From the NCBI RefSeq assembly GCF_013782625.1, contig NZ_CP056199.1, forward strand, positions 4,110,588-4,174,587: 64,000 nt of DNA. Reading direction: 5' to 3'. This DNA comes from Enterobacter sp. RHBSTW-00994. Its GTDB lineage: Bacteria > Pseudomonadota > Gammaproteobacteria > Enterobacterales > Enterobacteriaceae. Below are positions 30,282-37,653 of the stretch, piece by piece. The position numbers and the translations under genes are program-made. The notes beneath the pieces are model-generated. The model saw only the letters and a program-made list of their open reading frames with translations, did not search any database and was not told the origin of the DNA. Each line of letters starts with the position of its first letter. Position 1 is the first letter of the stretch.

Positions 30282-32279
30282 GTGATTAACCAGACACGTA
30301 CGGCACTGGCGATTTCGCTCGCCCTTGCCAGCCTTCCGGCAGCTGTTTTCGCCGAAGACAAAACACCTGCAAATGAAGATCAGCTTGTGGTCACCGCCAC
30401 CGGTTTCGCACAGGAACGCCGCGAAGCACCTGCCACCATCTCCGTCGTGGGTGAAAAAGAACTCAATACGCGTTCTAACCAGAACGTCACCGAAGCGCTT
30501 CGCGAGATGCCAGGCGTATTAGTGGGGAACGGCAACGGAAGCCTTGCCACGGGTGATGTGCAGATGCGTGGCATGGACTCAACCTACACCTCCTACATGG
30601 TGAACGGCATCAAACAAGGGACCCGCGAATCTCGCCCTTACGGACACCATATCGGAACCGAAGCGGCCTTTATGCCGCCGCTTGCCGCTATTGAACGCAT
30701 CGAGGTGATCCGTGGGCCGATGTCCTCACTATATGGCTCTGACTCCATCGGAGGCGTGGTCAACGTCATCACCAAAAAAGCCTACAACCTGGATAATTGG
30801 ACGGGCGTACTGGAAGATAATTACTTCTTGCAGGAGAAGAGTGAGTACGGCAACACCAACCAGACGAATGCCTTCCTGATGGGACCCATCATTCCAGGCA
30901 AGCTTGGGATGAGCGTGGCGGCAGATTACCTTGACCGTCGCGATGATGACAGCCAGAACGATGAACGCTTTGTTAAGCACCAGGCGGGCAACCTGGACGC
31001 GACCATTAATATGTCGCCGACTGATACCCAACTGTGGGATGTGAATGTCGTCAAAGGACAGCAGGTAAAATCACACAACGATAAAGCCTGGCAATGGGAC
31101 TTTGATCGTGATGCCGCATCACTGTCTCAGCACGCGTGGTACGGTGACGGTCTGCTGGAAGCGAAAAACTTCGTCAGCTACGAGAATGCCAAAACCGAAT
31201 ACCGCGTGCCGGGTATGAGCTCGCAGTTTATCAAGCAGCGTAACTACGAGGCCAACAGCGCGAACACCCTTTCGTTGGGCGATCATAAGTTAACGCTTGG
31301 GATCAACTTCACCCGTAATGAGCTGGACGACACTTTCGGCATCGAAGACAAAGAAGTTCCGGGTGTGACACCGGTCAGCAAGATCACCCGTAACGGCTGG
31401 GCACTGTTTGCCGAAGACGCATGGATGATGGTTCCGGACTTCACCCTCACCACGTCCGCACGTCTGGATCACGACAGCTACTTTGGCTATCACGTCACGC
31501 CAAAACTCTACGGTAACTGGACGATTGATGAAAGCTGGGCGCTGAAAGGCGGGGTATCGGCGGGCTATAAGAAGCCCGACCTGCGTGAAAACAACGAAGG
31601 CTTTACCAGCGTCTACGGCGCCTATCCTTATTCGTTTATTGGGATCGGTAACGACAACCTGAAGCCGGAACAAAGCGTCAACACCGAGTTGGGCGTCTAC
31701 TGGCAACAGGACACGCTGGAGCTGGATGCCACCGTGTTCTTCACCAAATTTAAAGACAAGATCAGCGACTACACCATCTGCACCGCATCGGGCACGCAGA
31801 AATGTATCTACAACGGGTACGAAGCTGAAGAAGTCTCCCAGTATTTCAACGTCAGCGACGCGGAAATCTACGGTCTGGAGCTGAACGGCGACTGGCAGGT
31901 CACGCCATCGCTGAAGGCTAACGCAAACTACACCTATACTCACAGCGAGCAAAAAAGCGGTCAGTACAAGGGCGAGGCGCTGAACGAATTCCCGAGCAGC
32001 ATGGCCAACCTGTCACTGACGTGGAATGCGCTTAATGACCTGGAGTTGTGGACTAAAGCCAGCTGGCGCAGCAATACGCCGGACACGGGTAAATCGACAT
32101 CCACAGAGGCTTATGCCCTGGTTGATTTAGGTCTACGCTACCATCTCAATAAAAACATCACACTGATGACGGGTGTCTATAACCTGTTCGACGTGAACCC
32201 GATTTACAAAACGTCCTACAACCAGTCCTCGATACTGGAAGGCCGCCGCTACAACATGGGCGCACGCTTCGAGTTCTGA
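30282..32279 (+). CDS. TonB-dependent outer membrane receptor, CirA/FepA class
   Basis: A 665-aa outer-membrane receptor starting at GTG 30282, 10 nt after the YncE-like gene. It has a signal peptide (cleavage near AVFA|EDKT), a TonB box (DQLVVTATG), a plug domain ('PGVLVGNGNGSLATGDVQMRG' reduced to key residues: PGV, QMRGMD, and 'RIEVIRGPMSSLYGSDSIGG'), a 22-strand barrel and the C-terminal phenylalanine-ending strand 'YNMGARFEF'. Sequence style is closest to catecholate receptors of the CirA/FepA class. The exact siderophore or other ligand cannot be told from sequence. Iron control is expected from the upstream Fur boxes. Confidence 0.85.
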   Translation: MINQTRTALAISLALASLPAAVFAEDKTPANEDQLVVTATGFAQERREAPATISVVGEKELNTRSNQNVTEALREMPGVLVGNGNGSLATGDVQMRGMDSTYTSYMVNGIKQGTRESRPYGHHIGTEAAFMPPLAAIERIEVIRGPMSSLYGSDSIGGVVNVITKKAYNLDNWTGVLEDNYFLQEKSEYGNTNQTNAFLMGPIIPGKLGMSVAADYLDRRDDDSQNDERFVKHQAGNLDATINMSPTDTQLWDVNVVKGQQVKSHNDKAWQWDFDRDAASLSQHAWYGDGLLEAKNFVSYENAKTEYRVPGMSSQFIKQRNYEANSANTLSLGDHKLTLGINFTRNELDDTFGIEDKEVPGVTPVSKITRNGWALFAEDAWMMVPDFTLTTSARLDHDSYFGYHVTPKLYGNWTIDESWALKGGVSAGYKKPDLRENNEGFTSVYGAYPYSFIGIGNDNLKPEQSVNTELGVYWQQDTLELDATVFFTKFKDKISDYTICTASGTQKCIYNGYEAEEVSQYFNVSDAEIYGLELNGDWQVTPSLKANANYTYTHSEQKSGQYKGEALNEFPSSMANLSLTWNALNDLELWTKASWRSNTPDTGKSTSTEAYALVDLGLRYHLNKNITLMTGVYNLFDVNPIYKTSYNQSSILEGRRYNMGARFEF

Positions 32280-32286
32280 TAGTGAC

Positions 32287-32307
32287 GCCGGAGCCTCAGG
32301 CTCCGGC
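32287..32307. terminator. Hairpin between the TonB-receptor gene and mug
   Basis: GCCGGAGCC-TCA-GGCTCCGGC is a perfect stem between convergent genes, 8 nt after the receptor stop. It has no T-run, so it may act as a weak bidirectional terminator. Confidence 0.5.
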
Positions 32308-32309
32308 AG

Positions 32310-32816
32310 TTACAGCCCCCGCACGATAAGTGCTTCATCCAGTTCCCGGTAGGATTCGACCAGCTTATCCAGCGTTGCCCTGTTCAGGCCACTCGGATTT
32401 GGCAATACCCACACCTGCGTGACGCCGATGGTAATGCTCTGCTTGCCCCATTGCGCACCACGCTGATTAAATGCCTGCTCGTAGGCCTGCTTGCCGAGGA
32501 TCGCCAGTGCCGCTGGCTGGTAGTCTTCAATCTTTCTAATAAGCTCCTGTCCGCCGCTGCGCAGTTCAAGCAGATTCACTTCACTCGCCTGCACCGTTGG
32601 GCGTTCGACCAGCATGGTGATCCCGCAGCGCGTATCGAGCAGATGCTGCTCCTCTTCCGGCTTTAACAACCTGTCAGTAAAACCGGCCTGGTGGATCACT
32701 TTCCAGAAGCGATTGCCCGGATGAGCGAAGTGAAAACCGGTGTGTGCTGAAGACTTTCCGGGGTTGATACCGCAGAACACCACCCGCAGGCCAGGGGCCA
32801 GAATATCGTTGATCAT
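32310..32816 (-). CDS. mug: G/U mismatch-specific DNA glycosylase Mug
   Basis: Mug removes uracil and ethenocytosine from mismatched duplexes in base-excision repair. The 168-aa protein has the active-site motif GINPGKSSA near residue 16-24 (the Asn positions the catalytic water) and the C-terminal NPSGLNR motif that inserts into DNA. The start at 32816 ([10 protein letters not shown]) is preceded by GGGAGT and gives the exact E. coli length; an in-frame ATG 21 nt upstream is less likely. Confidence 0.95.
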   Translation of the reverse strand: MINDILAPGLRVVFCGINPGKSSAHTGFHFAHPGNRFWKVIHQAGFTDRLLKPEEEQHLLDTRCGITMLVERPTVQASEVNLLELRSGGQELIRKIEDYQPAALAILGKQAYEQAFNQRGAQWGKQSITIGVTQVWVLPNPSGLNRATLDKLVESYRELDEALIVRGL

Positions 32817-32941
32817 GTTTACTCCCGATCGATACATCGTTGCGGAAGTATAAAGGATTGATAATGCGTTGTTTATAAAAACAGCAGGCAGGTGTGAATG
32901 GCTGGATTGCGACGTAGAGTTACTCTATAATTCACCGCCAC

Positions 32942-33017
32942 GGCCCCTTAGCTCAGTGGTTAGAGCAGGCGACTCATAATCGCTTGGTCGCTGGTTCAAG
33001 TCCAGCAGGGGCCACCA
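32942..33017 (+). tRNA. ileX: tRNA-Ile2 with anticodon CAT (lysidine-modified), ileX
   Basis: A 76-nt cloverleaf beginning GGCCCCTTAGCTCAGTGG and ending with an encoded CCA. The acceptor stem GGCCCCT pairs with AGGGGCC, the T-arm is CTGGTTCAAGTCCAG, and the anticodon is CAT at 32975-32977. The sequence equals E. coli ileX, the minor isoleucine tRNA whose C34 is changed to lysidine so that it reads AUA. It follows mug as in E. coli, and the accessory region begins directly after it. Confidence 0.97.
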
Positions 33018-33025
33018 GATACAGC

Positions 33026-33063
33026 AAGGGCTGGAGAGAAATCTCCGGCCCTTTTGCTTTTTA
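33026..33063 (+). terminator. Intrinsic terminator after ileX
   Basis: AAGGGCTGGAGA-GAAA-TCTCCGGCCCTT followed by TTGCTTTTT, starting 9 nt after the tRNA. A good rho-independent terminator. Confidence 0.85.
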
Positions 33064-33116
33064 CGGGGAGACTTTCAAACGGGAAATATGGTGATGCATG
33101 GTTAAATAATGACCGT

Positions 33117-33566
33117 TCAGCCAAAATATCCGTAATAGACCCGGTAAACAGCCATGAAGATGTCACGGACATCCCGGCCATCGACCAAAAAATAAGAGCT
33201 GTTCAGTGAATCTCCGCACTTCATCAGGCCAACTGGGGAGTCGATAATCTCAACAGTCTTATGCTCCCGGTTTCTTTTCGGATCACACGAGTAATGTTTA
33301 GTGTGATTGCACAACGACCGAACCACCAGGTAATCAGGCAGCTCCTGCAGTGCTTTATCAAGCGCTTCCTCCCTGCTCAGTTTGCCGCAGGGCTTCCCGT
33401 CATAATCGATTTTCTTGCCCTGAAAAATCCACTCACGAAGGTGGTACATGGGAAACAGCGTATCGATCAGCCCCTCTTCGGTCGGGTGCTTATAAAAATT
33501 CACCCACTTGCTTTTAAGATGCTCGAACATCGCCCCTGCATCACACTTGTTGAATAAACCTGCCAT
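33117..33566 (-). CDS. Hypothetical protein in the ileX accessory region
   Basis: A 149-aa protein that I do not recognise. It starts MAGLFNKCDAGAMFEHLK, has an AGGAGG sequence about 12 nt before the ATG, and has no signal peptide or membrane segment. It is mixed alpha/beta in appearance, rich in Tyr, Asp and Lys, and contains 'LREWIFQGKKIDYDGKPCGK', a central 'CNHTKHYSCDPKRNREHK' with Cys and His that could bind metal, and a Tyr-rich C-terminus (VYRVYYGYFG). It is divergent from the hcp gene with 237 bp between them and lies right after ileX. A cargo role is possible but unsupported. Confidence 0.6.
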   Translation of the reverse strand: MAGLFNKCDAGAMFEHLKSKWVNFYKHPTEEGLIDTLFPMYHLREWIFQGKKIDYDGKPCGKLSREEALDKALQELPDYLVVRSLCNHTKHYSCDPKRNREHKTVEIIDSPVGLMKCGDSLNSSYFLVDGRDVRDIFMAVYRVYYGYFG

Positions 33567-33803
33567 AACGTTACTTCGCCTCCTGCAAAAAATTATCGCG
33601 ATTTTATCTGTCCGATGGCTCGGGGTTCGTATTCTTCAACCAGAAACAACAACTCAAACCACAAATAATAAGGTAACAATATGTTTTATAACGTTTTAAT
33701 TTCTCACATGATAGTGATTTATCCCATTAATTAATCTATGTACAGAACAATATAACCATCTTAAAATTATGGTTTTACTTAACTCAAATGGAAATTGAGG
33801 TTT

Positions 33804-34232
33804 ATGGCTATTCCAGCTTATTTATGGCTCAAAGACGATGGCGGCGCAGACATCAAAGGTGGTGTAGACGTGCGAGATCGTGAAGGTAGCATCGAGGTGT
33901 TAGGATTCGGGCACGGCCTGTTTCTCCCGACCGACAACAACACGGGCAAAATCACCGGGACGCGCGTACACAGCGCCATCAATTTTGAACAGGAGTTTGA
34001 TTACTCAAGCCCCTATCTCTACAAAGCTGTTGCCACCGGCCAGACGCTCAAAAGCGCCGAATTTAAGTGGTACAAAATCAACGACGCGGGCCAGGAAGTG
34101 GAATACTTCAACATGCTGCTGGAAGGCGTCAAAATCGTGTCTGTTTGCCCTCTGATGCATAACTGTAAAAACGAGAGCACTGAGAAGCACAATCACCTGG
34201 AAGCATTGCGATGGCAATATCATCTTCTCTGA
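33804..34232 (+). CDS. hcp: Orphan T6SS Hcp with frameshifted C-terminus
   Basis: The first 134 residues are a clear Hcp1-family protein: MAIPAYLWLKDDGGADIKG, 'LPTDNNTGKITGTRVH', 'SSPYLYKAVATGQTL', 'EFKWYKINDAGQEVEYFN' and 'EKHNHLE'. Hcp hexamers form the type VI secretion tube and carry effectors. After 'HNHLE' the frame changes to ALRWQYHLL and stops, giving 142 aa instead of about 160. The DNA just downstream, read in another frame, still encodes DGNIIFSDSWNER and a stop at 34249-34251, the normal Hcp C-terminus. A deletion of roughly 35 nt that removed the penultimate strand explains this. The start at 33804 follows a GAGG motif. No other T6SS genes are in the window. Confidence 0.85.
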   Translation: MAIPAYLWLKDDGGADIKGGVDVRDREGSIEVLGFGHGLFLPTDNNTGKITGTRVHSAINFEQEFDYSSPYLYKAVATGQTLKSAEFKWYKINDAGQEVEYFNMLLEGVKIVSVCPLMHNCKNESTEKHNHLEALRWQYHLL

Positions 34233-34247
34233 CTCATGGAACGAAAG

Positions 34248-34727
34248 ATGATCCGGTGTACATTCAGATTGAATGGAAACGGCTTATCAAACCTCAGTTG
34301 CCCAGGTATTGGTTTCTTCCCTGCGTATTCCGGATACGAAGGGAAACACAGAAATAATCCTGATTCCGTGAATGTTCCGAATGCTGGCCCGTTGCCACCT
34401 GGCAAATATTATATAGTCAGTCGTCCGACTGGAGGCTTAAGAACTATGATTCAGGATTGGGCTGCCAGCGAGTACACTGGTTCAGATCGTTCAATTTGGT
34501 TTGCCCTGTATCGAGAAGACGGGAAAATTGATGACTGGACGTTTATAGATAAAGTAGAGCGCGGTCATTTCCGGCTACATCCGGCAGGGTATAAAGGCGT
34601 TAGTGAAGGATGCATCACATTGCCCAGTCCGTCTCATTTTGCTGTTTTACGCGAGGCTTTGCTGAGAACGCCAACAATGCATGTCACGTCTATGCTCACC
34701 GCTTACGGCACTGTGCAGGTTTACTGA
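34248..34727 (+). CDS. Tlde1-like DUF2778 L,D-transpeptidase T6SS effector
   Basis: A 159-aa protein of the DUF2778/Tlde1 type. In Salmonella, Tlde1 is a type VI effector that attacks the peptide stems of target peptidoglycan by L,D-transpeptidase/carboxypeptidase activity. The catalytic pattern is visible as HPAGYKGVSEGCITLP: His111 and Cys122 counted from MIRCTFRLNG. 'GPLPPGKYYIVSRPTGG' and 'IWFALYREDGKIDD' are further family segments. There is no signal peptide, as expected for delivery by Hcp. The ATG at 34248 overlaps the ancestral hcp stop (ATGA); an ATG 12 nt earlier lacks a ribosome site. The immunity gene overlaps its stop by 1 nt. Confidence 0.82.
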   Translation: MIRCTFRLNGNGLSNLSCPGIGFFPAYSGYEGKHRNNPDSVNVPNAGPLPPGKYYIVSRPTGGLRTMIQDWAASEYTGSDRSIWFALYREDGKIDDWTFIDKVERGHFRLHPAGYKGVSEGCITLPSPSHFAVLREALLRTPTMHVTSMLTAYGTVQVY

Positions 34728-34975
34728 TGAAAGCTATTCATATAGCCCTGATGTGGGCCGCGTCATTTGCTGTGTATGCGGTTGTTTTGATCCTGATGTA
34801 TGCATTCGTGCCCCAAGGAACGTTGTTCGCGTTTTACAACGATATTGCTGGGCCGGTTCCCGGTGCTGAATGGGATAGTATTATCAGCAATGTGATCATT
34901 CTGGGAAGCGCGGTAATAACATTCTTGCTGGTCTGGCTCGTTGCATATTTTGCCATGAAAAAACGGCCCAACTAA
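34727..34975 (+). CDS. Small two-helix membrane protein, likely Tlde1 immunity protein
   Basis: An 82-aa protein whose ATG overlaps the effector stop (TGATG). It has an N-terminal hydrophobic helix (about residues 5-27), a central loop of about 25 residues (VPQGTLFAFYNDIAGPVPG) and a second hydrophobic helix (about 54-77) ending in a basic tail KKRPN. If both helices span the membrane, the loop would face the periplasm, where a peptidoglycan-attacking effector acts. Position directly after the effector and a membrane location suggest an immunity protein of the Tldi type. Similarity to a known Tldi1 was not established. Confidence 0.7.
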   Translation: MKAIHIALMWAASFAVYAVVLILMYAFVPQGTLFAFYNDIAGPVPGAEWDSIISNVIILGSAVITFLLVWLVAYFAMKKRPN

Positions 34976-35081
34976 CCACCACCAACCCGGTCATTTCATT
35001 CTGGCCAGGTTACTCTTCCCTTCCTCTCCGTAGTTCGCAACAATAACCTTTTTATTGAATGGATAGTTGCACTCCCCCCCC

Positions 35082-35429
35082 TCAGTTACAGCGAACCGTA
35101 CCAAACGAGTCGCGGCGGCACGTCGTTGTGCTGCCGTCGCTGTGTGTTGTCCGGCTGGTTCCAAAAGCGTCCGTTCGGGTAACGTCGCCATTGCTGCCAC
35201 GGGTCGTGCCGAAACTATCCGTGCGCCAGCTGTTCCCATTGTTATCACGGGTCGTACCAAATGAATCAGTGCGGTACGTACTACCATCGCTCCCCCTGGT
35301 GGTTCCGAAAGAGTCCGTTCGATACGTTGTGCCGTTGTCACAGCGCGTGGTGTTGAAACTGTCAGTACGACAGGTTGTCGCCTGTACGGTACTGGTTATC
35401 AGTGCCAGCGCGATAATCAGATATTTCAT
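35082..35429 (-). CDS. Secreted tandem-repeat protein with RTDSFGTTR units
   Basis: A 115-aa protein with a signal peptide (MKYLIIALALITSTVQA|TTCR) followed by six repeats of about 16 residues: TYRTDSFGTTRGSDGS and variants. The first repeat (TCRTDSFNTTRC) and the last (TCRRDSFGTVRC) each carry two cysteines, while the inner four carry none, so paired disulfides may cap a short solenoid. The ATG at 35429 is chosen because GGAG precedes it and the signal peptide starts there; the frame is open 39 nt upstream. I do not know a function. It lies in the ileX accessory region, convergent with the immunity gene. Between 35430 and 35702 (273 bp) I see no gene. Confidence 0.75.
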   Translation of the reverse strand: MKYLIIALALITSTVQATTCRTDSFNTTRCDNGTTYRTDSFGTTRGSDGSTYRTDSFGTTRDNNGNSWRTDSFGTTRGSNGDVTRTDAFGTSRTTHSDGSTTTCRRDSFGTVRCN

Positions 35430-35702
35430 TTCATCAGCTCCATGTTTACTGCCTGGATTAGCGTGCAACGTCTTCCACGCGAAGATCTGCCAGACGTTTT
35501 TGTGAGGGGGTGAACGAACTGACGTTTGTATGCTCGCTCTACGTCGTAATTCGACCTCGTAAATTCATCCCATTGTGGCTTTCTGTGCCGCAGTCATCAC
35601 CGCGATAACGTATTTCAAGACTAGCCCTGTCAGTGCATCATCAACGTTTTTATCTAAACCAGGTTACCTGGCTCGTTCGTTTTTCCTGTAAGTACTCAGC
35701 AA

Positions 35703-37239
35703 TTATTCACCGACAATACGATTTTTACCGGTCTTTTTAGCCTGATAAAGTCTTGCATCCGCTTTTTTCAAAAGTTGTTCCGCTGATTCATCATTTGTAT
35801 GTTTCGCAATGCCTGCGCTGAATGTCACATGCAAATCTGCCTCCCGCCATTTCCGAATAGACACCATCTGTAACCATGTATCAATTATTTGATAAAAATA
35901 ATCATAATCTTCACCAGCATAAATGACACAGAGTTCCTCCCCACCGAACCTGTAGAGGTTATGTTCATTACCTACTACCTGGCATCCTGTTTTACTGACA
36001 GTTTGTAAAACAATATCGCCGGTATCATGACCATATGTGTCATTTATAACCTTAAAATTATCTATATCTATTATTGCCAACCAGAAGGTTTCCTCACTTT
36101 TAATGAGATGATGAATATCATCCTCAAACTTCCTTCTGTTAAATATTTTCGTCAACCCATCAACAGTAGAATCATAAACAGCCTGCTCAAGATACTCTTT
36201 ATTTCTCCTGATATCAGCATAGATAGAGCTTATTGTTATCTTATCTTTTTTGGGATCAATCCCGTTTATCCCCATATACAACTTTGATATTATTTGCTCC
36301 ATATACAGCTTAGCAAGAAAAATTATAATCATGTAAAGCACCAGACAGGATAACGTCACAATCCAGAACGTTTGTTTGGCAACGCTTGTAATATCGTTAT
36401 AATCACTTTCATTTACAACAGTAAACGCAAACCAGTCGGGATTCATGTATGTCTTATAGAAAACAAAAACCTTCTCTTTGCTATCATAAAACTCGCCCTC
36501 AACGTTAGAAGCCCGCTCAACCCAAGAAAGAGGAACCTTTTTTCTTAGAATCTCTACCTTGTTCTCGCTCAGAACCACGTCCCCCGCAGCCGAAGTAATT
36601 AAAAACTTTCCATTATAAGGAGGCATTTTATTATTTATGTTTGAGCTTATTGACTTTAAATCCAAATCAAAGGCTATATATCCCGATAAAATCAGAATGT
36701 TTGTTAAACAGATTCATGCTCGCCGTGATGGACTTCTTTTTTAACTTCGAGGTTCCACTTATATCATCAAGAATGGATGAATACGGTTCTGAGTAACTAA
36801 TAAAATCCTTTGTAGCCGTTAAAGGATACCATGGTCTTGAACGAGGAGAAAATCTCTTTAATTCAACGCTTGGGTATATTTTATAATTATCTTTAGAATC
36901 TGAAATGATGATATTACTGAAAAAAACAGTTGAGTCTGTTATCGCGGGTATAACCGTATTCAAATCAGTTTGCTCACCTTTTAAGTACTTTGTGATATCC
37001 TTTTCATCGATATTAGCCGATAAACTTCTGAACATTAACTTTATTTCATTCAAAGGTGTTTCAATATTGGCCCTTGATGCGTTTGTCGTAAATCGGGACA
37101 TGGTGCTTTTAAATTCCTTCTTACTACTATAATCAATATAGAGGTATGTATAAACACACATGATGACAAAAGGAATGAGTAATATAAAAACTAAGCTGCC
37201 GATTGCTTTGTTCGTGTTATAGGATTTCACGCTGGCCAT
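35703..37239 (-). pseudogene. Sensor diguanylate cyclase (dCache-GGDEF) split by a 1-nt frameshift
   Basis: Two adjacent minus-strand reading frames are halves of one protein. The first (37239-36667) has a membrane helix (residues 14-33) and most of a dCache-type sensor ending in DFIGIYSL-stop. The second (from about 36665 to 35703) continues with DLKSISSN, a second helix and a GGDEF domain with DGLTKIFNRRKF, NDTYGHDTGD and an intact RFGGEE active site. Removing one base from the GGGATATATAGCC tract at 36671-36684 restores DFIGYIAFDLDLKS and gives one protein of about 510 aa. The intact protein would make c-di-GMP in response to a periplasmic ligand. The gene is clearly AT-rich compared with its flanks. 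A sequencing error is possible. Confidence 0.85.
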
Positions 37240-37653
37240 CTCATCACAAAGTATGTGGTTACTCTATCATGAAGAATTTAGGATAAATATTAATTACGGT
37301 GCGCAATCATTCGTTCGTTGTTTTTTTAAACGCCGAATGTCTACACCCTTTTCTTACACCTTGTCCCCTCGCATGATACATATTGGTCCTATCTGTTTTA
37401 TTCGATGTCCACATGCGAGACACGGTATCAGCAACAGCCCTGCACAGGTTTCGCTTGCTCTTCGAAGTCCCAATTGCCCTTCTGCGAGTCATCTTCCAGA
37501 ATGAACACAAGCGAATCATCACTCCCCCTCACAAACCACAAAAACTAAAGAAATCCCCCATCGCGCCGATCATCATCCATGTGTATTATTTCCTGTAGCT
37601 TTCTCAACAACTAACCTTAACTCAAATACTTAAGCGCCAAAGCGAAAGGCATC
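37240..37653. other. Gene-free AT-rich stretch
   Basis: This 414-bp stretch between the divergent diguanylate cyclase pseudogene and the J-domain-like gene contains only short overlapping reading frames on both strands, none with a ribosome-binding site or recognisable product. It should contain both promoters. It also looks like the right boundary of the accessory region, since base composition changes here. Confidence 0.5.

Noticed and set aside
34005-34727. Hcp fused to the DUF2778 domain (a specialised Hcp effector)
   Set aside because: The two are in different frames and the ancestral hcp stop overlaps the effector ATG; the genes were separate before the deletion.
34991-35341. 116-codon minus-strand frame over the repeat protein
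   Set aside because: It is a shadow in another frame of the repeat-protein gene and starts without a ribosome-binding site.
37253-37598. Overlapping short frames on both strands before the J-domain-like gene
   Set aside because: No start signal, no recognisable product and low-complexity translation; treated as non-coding.
33018-37653. Search for a repeat of the ileX 3' end (attachment site) and an integrase
   Set aside because: No second copy of the tRNA 3' sequence and no recombinase gene were seen in the window, so I do not call a defined genomic island or att sites.
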